From an uncultured Pontibacter sp. (GTDB taxonomy: Bacteria; Bacteroidota; Bacteroidia; Cytophagales; Hymenobacteraceae), in assembly GCF_947495565.1 (NCBI RefSeq), contig NZ_CANLZM010000008.1, positions 1 through 64,000 on the forward strand: 64,000 nucleotides of DNA. Reading direction: 5' to 3'. The notes below the pieces were generated by a model. The model saw only the letters and a list, made by a program, of their open reading frames with translations. It ran no database searches and had not been told where the DNA came from. Positions 53,125-61,825 of this stretch are shown piece after piece. The position numbers and the translations under genes were made by a program. Numbering within the stretch: the first letter of the stretch is position 1; each line of letters opens with the position of its first letter.

Positions 53125-53154
53125 TTGGAGTAGCCCAATTAAACGTTATATTTA
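53125..53154 (+). promoter_or_regulatory. ssb promoter
   Basis: TTG (53125-53127), 19 bp spacer, TATATTTA (53147-53154). The ATG at 53168 is only about 8 bases from the predicted start site. Confidence 0.55.
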
Positions 53155-53167
53155 GACAAAAAAAGAC

Positions 53168-53644
53168 ATGGCAAGTGTAAACAAAGTAATCCTGATCGGA
53201 AACCTGGGCAAAGACCCGGAAGTACGTCACTTGGAAGGTGGAGTGGCTGTTGCCCGCTTCCCAATCGCAACTTCCGAATCCTTTAAGGATAAAAGCGGAC
53301 AGAAGCAGGAGCGCACCGAATGGCATAATATTGTGGTTTGGAGAGGTCTTGCAGAGGTAGCAGAAAAGTACCTGCGTAAAGGCAATTCGGTTTTTATCGA
53401 AGGCAAAATCCGTACTAACAGCTACCAAGATAAAGAAGGCGTTCAGCGTTATAGCACCGAGATTGTGGTGGATAACCTGACCATGCTCGGCGGCCCTAAC
53501 GGCGGTAGCGGCAACGGCGGCGGTGACTATCAAAGCTCTAATGCGGCAAGCAGCGGAAACTACAGCGCTGCTCCAACGGCCAGCAAAGGCGGCGGAGCTG
53601 CCGGCGGGTTCCAGAATGATGAGCCGGACGACCTGCCGTTCTAA
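53168..53644 (+). CDS. ssb: single-stranded DNA-binding protein
   Basis: 158 residues: OB fold (about 1-110, [44 protein letters not shown] and VFIEGKI), a Gly/Ser/Ala-rich linker (about 113-148) and the acidic protein-interaction tip EPDDLPF at the very C-terminus. It binds single-stranded DNA in replication and repair. It lies 114 bp after mutY and 26 bp before gldE. Confidence 0.97.
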   Translation: MASVNKVILIGNLGKDPEVRHLEGGVAVARFPIATSESFKDKSGQKQERTEWHNIVVWRGLAEVAEKYLRKGNSVFIEGKIRTNSYQDKEGVQRYSTEIVVDNLTMLGGPNGGSGNGGGDYQSSNAASSGNYSAAPTASKGGGAAGGFQNDEPDDLPF

Positions 53645-53670
53645 CCTATGTTCCATTAAACTGAACAATC

Positions 53671-55041
53671 TTGGAAAGTACAGATCCCGGAGACCCCCTA
53701 AGTTATAGTCTACTCCAACTTTTACAGAGTTCGCTAACGCAACTTAGATTTGAATACCTGGCTGCCATAGCAGGCGGCTTGATTTTATTGCTGCTCTCGG
53801 CCCTGACCTCAGGTGCCGAGGCAGCATTTTTCTCTCTTTCGGAGCAGGAGCTAGAGCAGTGCAAAACAAGCAAGCACCCCGCTGAGCAACGTGTGTATCG
53901 CCTCCTGCAGGACCCGCGCAAGCTTCTTACCACTATACTGATTTTTAACAACGGCATCAACGTTGCCATCATCACGCTATTTGCCTATGTGGCCTGGCAG
54001 GTGTTTGGCACCATGTCTTTGTCTGTTGGCGCTTTTGCACTGTGCATGCTGTTTGCCACGTTCTTCATTGTTTTTTGTGGGGAGGTGCTGCCAAAAGTAT
54101 ACGCTCAGAAACAGCGCATGCCGCTGGTAAAGCGTATGGCAGGCGTGCTGGACAGGCTACAGGTTTTAGTGCGTCCTATCTCCTGGCTGCTAATTTCTAT
54201 CAACGAGTATGTAGACCGCAAATACATTATCAGGGGGTATACCCATACGATAGAGGAGCTACACCATAGCCTAGATGTTGCGCTTATAAACGCCGACACC
54301 TCGCCGGAGGAGCGCAAGATACTTCGCGGCGTGGTAAACTTCGGGGCTATTTCTGTAAAACAGATTATGCGGCCGCGCATTGATATGGTGGCTTTCAACA
54401 CAGCCCTTACACTACCTGAGCTAATGCCGGAGATCGTGAAATGGGGTTATTCGCGCGTACCTGTTTATAACCAAGACACTGACCACATTGAAGGTATACT
54501 TTACGTGAAAGACCTTTTGCCGCACCTGGGCAAAGGGCAAGACTTTAACTGGCAGCAGTTAGTGCGCACGCCATTCTTTGTGCCGGAAACAAAGCGAATT
54601 GCCGACCTTTTTCAGGACTTTAAGGAGAAGCATGTGCATATGGCCATCGTCGTAAATGAGTATGGTGGCACAGTGGGCTTGCTCACACTAGAGGATATTG
54701 TGGAGGAAATTGTAGGCGAGATTAATGATGAGTTTGACGATGATGACGATATTATTTACTCTCAACTCGACGAAAATACCTATATCTTTGATGGCAAAAC
54801 CTCTTTGCATGATTTCTGCAAAATTACAGAGGTGCCTTTTGATGCCTTTGATGAGGTAAAAGGTGAAAACGAAACGGTGGCTGGCCTGATGTTAGCGCTG
54901 TTCTCCAAAATCCCGAAATCCGGCGAAGACGCTTCTTTCGGGCGCTTCCATTTTACTGTAGAGTCGGCGGACTTAAAGCGTGTGAAACGAGTAAAGATCA
55001 ATGTCACAAGTAAAAAAGAACAGTATCATAAAGTTGGGTAG
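53671..55041 (+). CDS. gldE: gliding motility-associated protein GldE (CNNM/CBS family)
   Basis: A 456-residue membrane protein of the CorC/CNNM type: DUF21 membrane domain (about 20-200, [28 protein letters not shown]), paired CBS domains (about 215-350, [12 protein letters not shown] and [20 protein letters not shown]) and a C-terminal CorC_HlyC domain. GldE is the member clustered with gldD in gliding Bacteroidetes. The only start that keeps the first membrane segment is a TTG at 53671; nearby ATGs are out of frame or too late. It overlaps gldD by 41 bases. Confidence 0.88.
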   Translation: MESTDPGDPLSYSLLQLLQSSLTQLRFEYLAAIAGGLILLLLSALTSGAEAAFFSLSEQELEQCKTSKHPAEQRVYRLLQDPRKLLTTILIFNNGINVAIITLFAYVAWQVFGTMSLSVGAFALCMLFATFFIVFCGEVLPKVYAQKQRMPLVKRMAGVLDRLQVLVRPISWLLISINEYVDRKYIIRGYTHTIEELHHSLDVALINADTSPEERKILRGVVNFGAISVKQIMRPRIDMVAFNTALTLPELMPEIVKWGYSRVPVYNQDTDHIEGILYVKDLLPHLGKGQDFNWQQLVRTPFFVPETKRIADLFQDFKEKHVHMAIVVNEYGGTVGLLTLEDIVEEIVGEINDEFDDDDDIIYSQLDENTYIFDGKTSLHDFCKITEVPFDAFDEVKGENETVAGLMLALFSKIPKSGEDASFGRFHFTVESADLKRVKRVKINVTSKKEQYHKVG

Positions 55042-55615
55042 CCTAAAAGCGTTTATGTGGTTAAGCCTGCTAGCAAGCATGGCAGCCTGCGCAGGCGAGG
55101 AATATACTCCAAAGCCTAAAGGGTATAACCGCATTGATTTGCCATCGCAGTCGTACCAGCAGTTGCAGGAGGCACACCCGTATACTTTTGAGTACTCGCA
55201 GCACGCCAAAATACGCCCTGACTCTTCCGGCATTGCACAGCCGCACTGGATTAATATCATCTACCCCAGCCTGGGCGCCAATGTGCAGCTGACGTACAAG
55301 CAACTGCAGAGCAACCCCAAAATGCTGAACGACCTGGTGGAGGATGCACGTAAACTTACCGCCAAGCACCAAATTAAAGCCTACGCCATCGAGGAATCCC
55401 AGATCAAGGTGCCTACCGGCGATATAGCTGCGGTTTTCGAGCTGGAAGGCGAAGTGCCAAGCCAGTTCCAATTCTACGTCACTGACTCTACCGACCACTT
55501 TCTACGCGGCGCTTTATACTTCCGCACCGCCACCCAAAACGATTCTTTAGCTCCGGTTATTGAGTTTGTGAAGAAGGACATCGTACACTTGCTGAATACA
55601 CTGGAGTGGAAATAG
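55001..55615 (+). CDS. gldD: gliding motility lipoprotein GldD
   Basis: GldD is a lipoprotein needed for gliding. 204 residues with signal and lipobox (LASMAAC, Cys near 30), then [21 protein letters not shown], the conserved GldD start, and a body of mixed strands with PEFEYSQ- and [13 protein letters not shown] segments. Starts inside the gldE end (41-base overlap), a sign of translational coupling. The terminator at 55725-55760 follows. Confidence 0.93.
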   Translation: MSQVKKNSIIKLGSLKAFMWLSLLASMAACAGEEYTPKPKGYNRIDLPSQSYQQLQEAHPYTFEYSQHAKIRPDSSGIAQPHWINIIYPSLGANVQLTYKQLQSNPKMLNDLVEDARKLTAKHQIKAYAIEESQIKVPTGDIAAVFELEGEVPSQFQFYVTDSTDHFLRGALYFRTATQNDSLAPVIEFVKKDIVHLLNTLEWK

Positions 55616-55724
55616 GCTGGTTGTTGATTGTTTTTTATTGCTTGATAAAAAGCTGAGCAGGAATAAAAATCCTGTCCATCCATGCATCCTGTAAATCCTG
55701 ATTCAGACAACAAGTATAAAGTAT

Positions 55725-55760
55725 AAAGCCCCGGCAGCATTTACTCCTGTCGGGGCTTTT
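55725..55760 (+). terminator. terminator after gldD
   Basis: Arms AAAGCCCCG and CGGGGCTTT around a 17-base loop with a short T-run. Confidence 0.7.
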
Positions 55761-55763
55761 GCG

Positions 55764-55771
55764 TATTTTTG
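55764..55771 (+). promoter_or_regulatory. -7 box ahead of recG
   Basis: TATTTTTG fits the -7 consensus and lies just after the gldD terminator; no TTG at the right distance. Confidence 0.45.
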
Positions 55772-55815
55772 TAATCTATACTTGCCAATCTTTCACCCTA
55801 AGCAAGCCAGAGCAC

Positions 55816-57915
55816 GTGAGCAATTTCTTCAATACCAAAATAGAATTTCTGAAAGGCGTAGGGCCGATGCGGGCAGAGCTGTTGCAGAAGGAGCTCAACA
55901 TCCATACCTACGGCGACCTGATCCAGCATTACCCCTTCCGCTACCTCGACCGCACCCAGTTTTATAAAGTGGCCGAGCTGGACGAGAGTATGCCCTATGT
56001 GCAGGTGCGCGGCCGCATCCGGGGCAAGGAGCTGATCGGGGAGGGACGCAAGCAGCGCCTGGCCGCTACGCTGGTAGATGAAAACGGCGACCAACTGGAG
56101 CTGGTTTGGTTTAAGGGTGTGAAGTGGATGCAGAAAACGCTGAAGAACCACACCGATTACATTGTGTTTGGCAAGCCAACCTCGTTTAACGGGCGTTTTA
56201 ACATGGCGCACCCCGAGCTGGAAGAACTGGCCGAGGAAAAGCAAACCACCTCGTTTCTGCAGCCGGTTTACCATACCACCGAAAAGCTGAAAGCCCACCG
56301 CATCGACAGCAAGGTGATTGGTAAGATGATGGAACATCTGCTCAAAGTGGCCTTGCCGCAGGTACAGGAATCGCTCTCCCCAGAGCTGATTGATACGTAT
56401 AAGCTGATGGACAAGCAGAGTGCTTATGCGAACATCCATTTTCCTGAAACCGCAGACAAGTATAACAAAGCTAAATTCAGGCTTAAGTTCGAAGAACTTT
56501 TTTACATACAGCTGCGCCTGTTCCGTCAGAAGGTGGTGCGCAAAGCCGACCTGAAAGGGCAGATTTTTAACCAGGTGCCCACGCTCACGGAGTTCTATAA
56601 AAATCACCTGACCTTCGACCTGACCAATGCCCAAAAACGGGTGGTGAAAGAAATTTACGCCGATCTGAATGCTGGCAAGCAAATGAACCGCTTGCTGCAG
56701 GGCGATGTGGGCTCGGGCAAAACCATCGTGGCCTTCATCACCATGCTGATTGCCGCAGACAACGGAGCGCAGTCGGTGCTGATGGCGCCAACCGAGATCC
56801 TGGCCGACCAGCATTACGTGGGGCTGAAGAAGTTTGCCGAAAGCTTAGGTATAAACCTGGGCAAGCTCACCGGCTCCACAAAAGCTAAAGACCGCAGAGT
56901 GCTGCACGAGCAGCTCCGCTCCGGCGACATGAAAATGATTGTGGGCACGCATGCCTTGCTGGAAGACGTGGTGCAGTTTCAGAACCTGGGCTTGTGTATT
57001 GTGGATGAGCAGCACCGTTTTGGCGTGGAGCAACGCTCCAAACTCTGGCGTAAAAACCCGCGCATTATTCCGCACGTGCTTGTGATGACAGCCACGCCAA
57101 TTCCGCGCACGCTGGCCATGACACTGTACGGTGACCTGGATGTATCGGTGATTGATGAGCTGCCGGCAGGCCGGAAAGAGATCGTAACTGTGCACCGCTT
57201 CGACTCGCACCGCCTGCGCGTGTTCCAGTTTATCCGCGACCAGATAAAGCTTGGCCGCCAGGTATACATTGTGTACCCGCTGATAGAGGAATCGGAGCAG
57301 ATGGAAAATTACAAAGACCTGATGGATGGCTACGAGAGCGTGAAGCGGGCATTTCCGGAGTATAAGGTAAGTATGGTGCACGGCAAAATGAAGCCGCAGG
57401 ACAAGGACTACGAGATGCAGCAGTTCGTGAAGCACGAAACGCACATTATGGTGGCCACCACGGTAATTGAGGTAGGCGTGAACGTGCCCAATGCCTCTGT
57501 GATGGTGATAGAAAGTGCCGAGCGCTTCGGGCTTTCGCAGCTGCACCAGTTGCGCGGCCGCGTGGGCCGTGGCGCCGAGCAAAGCTACTGTATCCTGATG
57601 ACGGGCTACAAACTGAGCAAAGACAGCAAAACCCGTCTCGAAACCATGGTGCGCACCAACAACGGTTTCGAGATTGCCGACATTGACCTGAAACTACGCG
57701 GACCCGGCGACCTGATGGGCACTCAGCAAAGCGGCGTGCTCGACCTGCTCATCGCCGACCTTTCCAAAGACGCAACCATACTTCAGGAAGCCCGTGCCGC
57801 TGCCCAAAAAGTCCTGAATGAAGACCCGCAGTTGGAACAGCCGCAGCACCTCAACATCCGCCGACATATACAGTCGCTCAGCGCCAACACCGTGAACTGG
57901 AGCAGAATCAGTTAA
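55816..57915 (+). CDS. recG: ATP-dependent DNA helicase RecG
   Basis: RecG remodels stalled forks and Holliday junctions. 699 residues from the GTG at 55816 (MSNFFNTKIEFLKGVGP), which fits the family; the frame is open to 55759 but that part is upstream of the likely promoter. Wedge OB domain (about 60-150), Walker A LLQGDVGSGKT (about 295), DExH box DEQHRFG, VMTATPIPRT and motif VI LHQLRGRVGRG. Length is normal for the phylum. Confidence 0.95.
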   Translation: MSNFFNTKIEFLKGVGPMRAELLQKELNIHTYGDLIQHYPFRYLDRTQFYKVAELDESMPYVQVRGRIRGKELIGEGRKQRLAATLVDENGDQLELVWFKGVKWMQKTLKNHTDYIVFGKPTSFNGRFNMAHPELEELAEEKQTTSFLQPVYHTTEKLKAHRIDSKVIGKMMEHLLKVALPQVQESLSPELIDTYKLMDKQSAYANIHFPETADKYNKAKFRLKFEELFYIQLRLFRQKVVRKADLKGQIFNQVPTLTEFYKNHLTFDLTNAQKRVVKEIYADLNAGKQMNRLLQGDVGSGKTIVAFITMLIAADNGAQSVLMAPTEILADQHYVGLKKFAESLGINLGKLTGSTKAKDRRVLHEQLRSGDMKMIVGTHALLEDVVQFQNLGLCIVDEQHRFGVEQRSKLWRKNPRIIPHVLVMTATPIPRTLAMTLYGDLDVSVIDELPAGRKEIVTVHRFDSHRLRVFQFIRDQIKLGRQVYIVYPLIEESEQMENYKDLMDGYESVKRAFPEYKVSMVHGKMKPQDKDYEMQQFVKHETHIMVATTVIEVGVNVPNASVMVIESAERFGLSQLHQLRGRVGRGAEQSYCILMTGYKLSKDSKTRLETMVRTNNGFEIADIDLKLRGPGDLMGTQQSGVLDLLIADLSKDATILQEARAAAQKVLNEDPQLEQPQHLNIRRHIQSLSANTVNWSRIS

Positions 57916-58031
57916 GTTAGAAAGTTAGAAGGTTAAAAAGTTAGAGAGTTATAGGCTCCTTAATGTGATTGGTTTGTACTAATGATAAAGGAGAAGTGTG
58001 CTTACCTTCTTTTTCTAATCAAGCAGATATT

Positions 58032-58056
58032 CCCCTCCTCGGAGGGGTTAGGGGTG
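58032..58056. repeat. partial CCCCTCC-GGAGGGGTTAGGGGTG repeat
   Basis: A short piece of the same G-rich repeat family as 4695-4734 (arms CCCCTCC and GGAGGGG). Before it, 57915-57955 contains TTAGAAAGTTAGAAGG-like near-repeats of low complexity. Confidence 0.55.
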
Positions 58057-58167
58057 GGTCTTTCATGCTACACCTGTAAAGGCATACTTAATCTGCAGCA
58101 GCTAATTGATATTATCATCTACGCTTAAGTATAAGCTGATTCATCCCCATACATTTCTCAAAAAGCT

Positions 58168-58175
58168 TACCTTTG
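58168..58175 (+). promoter_or_regulatory. -7 box of the riboswitch transcript
   Basis: TACCTTTG fits TAnnTTTG and lies about 10-15 bases before the aptamer. No -33 TTG is apparent. Confidence 0.5.
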
Positions 58176-58184
58176 CTGCGTCTG

Positions 58185-58390
58185 CGGTACTTTGGTTAAG
58201 TATAACCGGGGTTTAAAGAGGAACCGTGTGTAAATCACGGGCTGACGCGCAACTGTAAGTAACGTTTATACTTGCTGCCATTATAAGTCCATTGTCCGGA
58301 GGAAGGATGAGAAGGGCCGCAGCGAGGTTACAAGCCAGGAGACTTGCCACAGACACATACACGCATGCTTTCGCGGATAAGGCCTGTGGA
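58185..58390 (+). ncRNA. cobalamin riboswitch
   Basis: The plus strand holds the conserved aptamer elements in order: GAGGAACCGTGTGTAAATC (58218-58236), CGGGCTGACGCGCAACTGTAA (58238-58258, the core CGCAACTGTAA), AGCGAGGTTACAAGCC, and the closing GCCAGGAGACTTGCC (58334-58348). A CCACAG...CTGTGG helix follows (58347-58388). It binds adenosyl- or methylcobalamin and usually represses translation or transcription of B12 transport or synthesis genes. The 170 bases between it and the next start codon contain a further ACGGCAA/TTGCCGT hairpin but no T-run. Confidence 0.88.
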
Positions 58391-58556
58391 CAAAGTATAA
58401 ACGGCAACACACTCTTGCCGTTATCCCTGCTTTTCCCCTCTCCTACTGCTGCGCCAGTCTGCATTTTATACAGGTGTTTGCCGCAAAGCTACACTTTAGC
58501 CAAAGCTGCCTTTGCGCCTGCACCATAACAACAGGCATACTTAAACATTATACTTT

Positions 58557-58946
58557 ATGAATTTAGAAGAACGCATTGCGCAGTCCGAAACCCGCATTTT
58601 TAAAGCCGTATTCCCGAATACTACCAACCACTACGACACCCTTTTCGGTGGCACCGCCATGCAACTCATGGACGAGGTAGCCTTTATCGCCGCCACCCGC
58701 TTCTGCCGCAAACGCGTCGTTACCGTTTCCTCAGACCGCATAGACTTTACCCAGCCCATTCCGGCAGGCACCATTGTAGAGCTTGTAGGCCGTGTAATGA
58801 GTGTAGGCAACACCAGCCTAAAAGTACAGGTTGAGATTTTTGTGGAGGAAATGTACTCTGACGTACGCATAAAAGCCGTAAGCGGCAGCTTCGCTTTCGT
58901 AGCCATAGACGAGCACAAACACCCCGTGCGCGTGCTCCCCGACTAA
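58557..58946 (+). CDS. acyl-CoA thioesterase (hotdog fold)
   Basis: A 129-residue cytoplasmic acyl-CoA hydrolase of the YciA/BACH type. It shows NHYDTLFGGTAMQLMDEVAFIAATRF with the catalytic Asn/Asp region (about 22-47), VVTVSSDRIDFTQPIPAGTIVEL and AVSGSFAFVAID. Length normal. It is the first gene downstream of a cobalamin riboswitch, with no B12 gene between, which is unusual. Function in releasing acyl groups from CoA is well supported; specificity is not. Confidence 0.92.
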   Translation: MNLEERIAQSETRIFKAVFPNTTNHYDTLFGGTAMQLMDEVAFIAATRFCRKRVVTVSSDRIDFTQPIPAGTIVELVGRVMSVGNTSLKVQVEIFVEEMYSDVRIKAVSGSFAFVAIDEHKHPVRVLPD

Positions 58947-59122
58947 GCCAAAGTATATCCCTGCTCCGCCAGAAGTTCCACGAGAAACAATAGTTAGATT
59001 TTATACTTTATCAAATTCAGATTAAGTATATTCGGTGGGCTTATTCGGATCAATCCAGCTGCTGATGGATGGGTAATGGCAGTAGCTACTGAAATCTACT
59101 AGTTGGGGTATAATAATATAAT

Positions 59123-59755
59123 ATGAATGAAGAAGTAGAGGGTCATTTAAGAAGCTTAGAACTTTTAGAATCTAAAGTTAAACATTCTGCAAAAGTTCTG
59201 ATGCAATCGGGAAAAGGCATATACGATTTAGACTTTTTAGCTAATGCAGCTTTAAACAGGACTTTATCTACGATTAATGGGTTCCTATTATTGACAAGAG
59301 CAAATAATTTTAATTGTGCGGCTCATCTAATAAGAATCCACTTAGATACCTTTTTAAGATTCGCCGCTGCATGGCTTGTAGATAATCCACACGAATTTGC
59401 AAGGAATATTCTTGAAGGTAAGAAGGTTAGCGCAATGAAGGACAGAGCAGGAGTATATATGTTAGACAGAAATTTAAAAGAGAAACTGTCTCAGCTATAT
59501 CCTTGGGTCGAAAAGGTCTACGACGAAGCTTCTGGCTATATCCATTTAAGCGATAAACATATTTTTAACTCATCAGCATTAAAGGATGGAGGTACATTAG
59601 CATTTTCAATTAGCAGCGAAGACCGCTTTGTGAGTGATGCATCAAGGATTGAGGCGACAGAGCTTATGATTGAAATCACAAACTGTATCTGCCATTTTGC
59701 TAATGAGTATAGTATAGCAAAAGATAATCAAATTAATCTTGATGATGAAGGTTAA
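59123..59755 (+). CDS. hypothetical protein, AT-rich gene
   Basis: 210 residues, soluble and mainly helical, with conserved-looking segments NRTLSTINGFLLLTRANNFNCAAHLIRIHLDTFLRFAAAWL and SGYIHLSDKHIF. The pattern of an arginine-histidine helix followed by a second His motif resembles HEPN-like or DUF5677-type helical proteins, but I do not recognise it securely. The gene is clearly AT-richer than its neighbours and contains no AAGTATR word, which suggests recent acquisition. Confidence 0.65.
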   Translation: MNEEVEGHLRSLELLESKVKHSAKVLMQSGKGIYDLDFLANAALNRTLSTINGFLLLTRANNFNCAAHLIRIHLDTFLRFAAAWLVDNPHEFARNILEGKKVSAMKDRAGVYMLDRNLKEKLSQLYPWVEKVYDEASGYIHLSDKHIFNSSALKDGGTLAFSISSEDRFVSDASRIEATELMIEITNCICHFANEYSIAKDNQINLDDEG

Positions 59756-59825
59756 GACTTTATAGCCTTACCGTTAGCACTAAATTCAAACTACTTGATG
59801 CATCCGGTATAACTTACATCTAAAA

Positions 59826-60077
59826 ATGAACAGAAAACTTACTCTCACCTTAATCATAGCCCTTTTAATCTGCTATCTACCATTGTTTGCACAAGGAGAT
59901 TCGAACACAGAAGAAGTTGGAAGAACTGTTATAAAAAATGGCGTAGGCTTAGGTGCTGTCATTGCTGTAGTAGCCTCTTGGTCTAGAAATGCATCCATTC
60001 TATGGGCTATACTTCATGGACTTTTTAGCTGGTTTTATGTGATTTACTTTGCCTTTACAAGAAGGTCAGAAAGTTAA
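59826..60077 (+). CDS. small hypothetical membrane protein
   Basis: 83 residues with a signal-like N-terminus (about 1-21, ending LFAQ), a short acidic stretch, then hydrophobic segments (about 40-52 and 58-76, ASILWAILHGLFSWFYVIYFAF). Similar small proteins with a superinfection-exclusion-like shape are known in bacteria, but no family is claimed. It follows the AT-rich gene by 70 bp. Confidence 0.6.
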   Translation: MNRKLTLTLIIALLICYLPLFAQGDSNTEEVGRTVIKNGVGLGAVIAVVASWSRNASILWAILHGLFSWFYVIYFAFTRRSES

Positions 60078-60255
60078 AAGGAATAGCAACTCTCTAAAAT
60101 ATCATAGGTTCTAAATTTTAATAACGCCACAATTTATTCCTACACCTCAGCCCAGGAAAGTAAAGACCTGCACAACAGGCACACAGAATAAACAGCAACA
60201 GCCAACCGTTGTTGTAAAATACTAGTACACGCGTTAAAACCCAGTTATACTACCC

Positions 60256-61701
60256 GTGAAAAAGCATTTTATACTTCTGGCGCTTTTGTGCCTGCTCTGT
60301 TTGCCGCAGTTTATACTTGCCCAATCAAAAACCAAGGCAGCCATAGCGTTTAATTACCAGCCCAACCCGGAGGCAGATCAGTACAACCAACGCCTGCCGC
60401 ACAAATCCATACCTGTGGGGCAAAACGAGTTTATACTTTTAAACCGCCAGGGCGATGGCAAGTATGTTGTGGAGAAGTATAACGTAGACCTTAAAAAGCA
60501 GTGGTCGGCGGAGATACCGATGGCTGCAGGCGAGGAAGTAGAACAGTTTACGGCCAGCCAGGAGGCGGCATTGGTAGTAACGTACCAGAAAGAAAGCCAA
60601 AACCAGTTGCTGCACGCGCACCGCATCAACCTTAAAAACGGCCAAACAGACAAACCTGTGCAGCTGCTGGAGGCCCCGGCCAAAGGTCGGCGTGCAGGAG
60701 TGGCGGTGTCTGCCGATGGCTCTCAGGTGCTAGCTTACCGCTTCCATACCGACAACAGCTTTCAGATACAGCACATCAGCGGAACGCTCTACAACGGCAA
60801 CCTGCAAAAACAGCAGGATGTAAAGTATGATCTCAGCGACCTGCGCGGCATCCTGACAGCAGATATAAAACTGGGCAACGGAGGCGAACAGTACGTGAAC
60901 CTGATCTCGGACCAGATGAACCGCCTGAGCGTGCGCCAGTTTAAGCCGGGCAGCCAAGAAGCACAGGTAATGTCGGTGCTGGTGGGTGGCGTGTTTGGAG
61001 GCAAAAAAGTATACATCCGCGATACGCGCTTTGAGCTGATGCCAGACGGACAAATGTACGGCGCCGTACTAACCGCCGATGAAAAAACAGGCAGCTACTA
61101 CAGCCTGAAAGCAGTAAAGTATGATTTTGAGAAAGAAGACATGCGCTTTGCTGAGGAGTTCAGGTTTACACCGGAATATGTGCAGAAGGTAAACGCACTG
61201 GATAAGGCCAACACGAACAACAGACTGCAAGATATCTACCTGACTGACCTGGTACTGACGCCAGAAAAACAGCTGCTTATACTTGCCGAAAAAAAGTATA
61301 CCGAAGGCGGTGAGGATGCGCCATACTTTGCCAAAGAGATACACCTGTTCGCCTACGACGAGTACATGACTTTTGACTGGAACTCTGTGCTGACGAAGCA
61401 GCAGCAAGCCCCTGCTTCCGAGGGTTTTAGCGGCATTTCCTATAGCTCCTTTTTAGATGGCAACACGTTAAACCTGCTCACGCTGGAAAACCTCAATGGA
61501 AAGCATGATTTATACTTCCGCCAGATAAATACCGGCAACGGCAGCGCTTCAGCACCGCAAAACCTGCGCCTGAACATCCCGAATGATAGCAAGGCAGCCT
61601 ATATAAAAGATTATACTACCTGGCTTGGCCAAAAAGACCTGGTAACGGTGCTCCGCAGCGGCAAACAAGAGCTGCAGTTAGTCCGCATCGAGGTTAAATA
61701 A
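60256..61701 (+). CDS. hypothetical secreted protein, beta-propeller-like
   Basis: 481 residues from a GTG at 60256 which begins a signal peptide (about 1-22, ending ILAQ). The body repeats a pattern of strands such as VVEKYNVDLKKQWSAEIPM, KAVKYDFEKEDMRFAEEF and LFAYDEYMTFDWN, with K-Y-D and hydrophobic alternation that recalls propeller blades. No enzyme motif or anchor was found. Family not recognised; I know similar proteins as conserved hypotheticals in the phylum. Confidence 0.75.
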   Translation: MKKHFILLALLCLLCLPQFILAQSKTKAAIAFNYQPNPEADQYNQRLPHKSIPVGQNEFILLNRQGDGKYVVEKYNVDLKKQWSAEIPMAAGEEVEQFTASQEAALVVTYQKESQNQLLHAHRINLKNGQTDKPVQLLEAPAKGRRAGVAVSADGSQVLAYRFHTDNSFQIQHISGTLYNGNLQKQQDVKYDLSDLRGILTADIKLGNGGEQYVNLISDQMNRLSVRQFKPGSQEAQVMSVLVGGVFGGKKVYIRDTRFELMPDGQMYGAVLTADEKTGSYYSLKAVKYDFEKEDMRFAEEFRFTPEYVQKVNALDKANTNNRLQDIYLTDLVLTPEKQLLILAEKKYTEGGEDAPYFAKEIHLFAYDEYMTFDWNSVLTKQQQAPASEGFSGISYSSFLDGNTLNLLTLENLNGKHDLYFRQINTGNGSASAPQNLRLNIPNDSKAAYIKDYTTWLGQKDLVTVLRSGKQELQLVRIEVK

Positions 61702-61710
61702 AAGCTGTTG

Positions 61711-61767
61711 AAAGCACAAAATAAAAGCGCCGTAGCCTAGAGCCACGGCGCTTTTATTTTGTGCTTT
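61711..61767. terminator. bidirectional terminator
   Basis: Arms AAAGCACAAAATAAAAGCGC and GCGCTTTTATTTTGTGCTTT plus an inner CCGTaGC/GCcACGG stem. It serves the convergent secreted-protein and acyl-CoA dehydrogenase genes. Confidence 0.85.
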
Positions 61768-61825
61768 ACCGAAAGGCCGCTGCCAGCAGCAACAGCCTTT
61801 CTTAACTATAAAAAATGGTCAGAAA

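Noticed and set aside
55798..56814. 338-residue minus-strand frame
   Set aside because: Antisense shadow of recG, caused by its GC-rich codons.
58292..58528. 78-residue frame overlapping the riboswitch
   Set aside because: It starts inside the aptamer and shows no family; the RNA explains the conservation.
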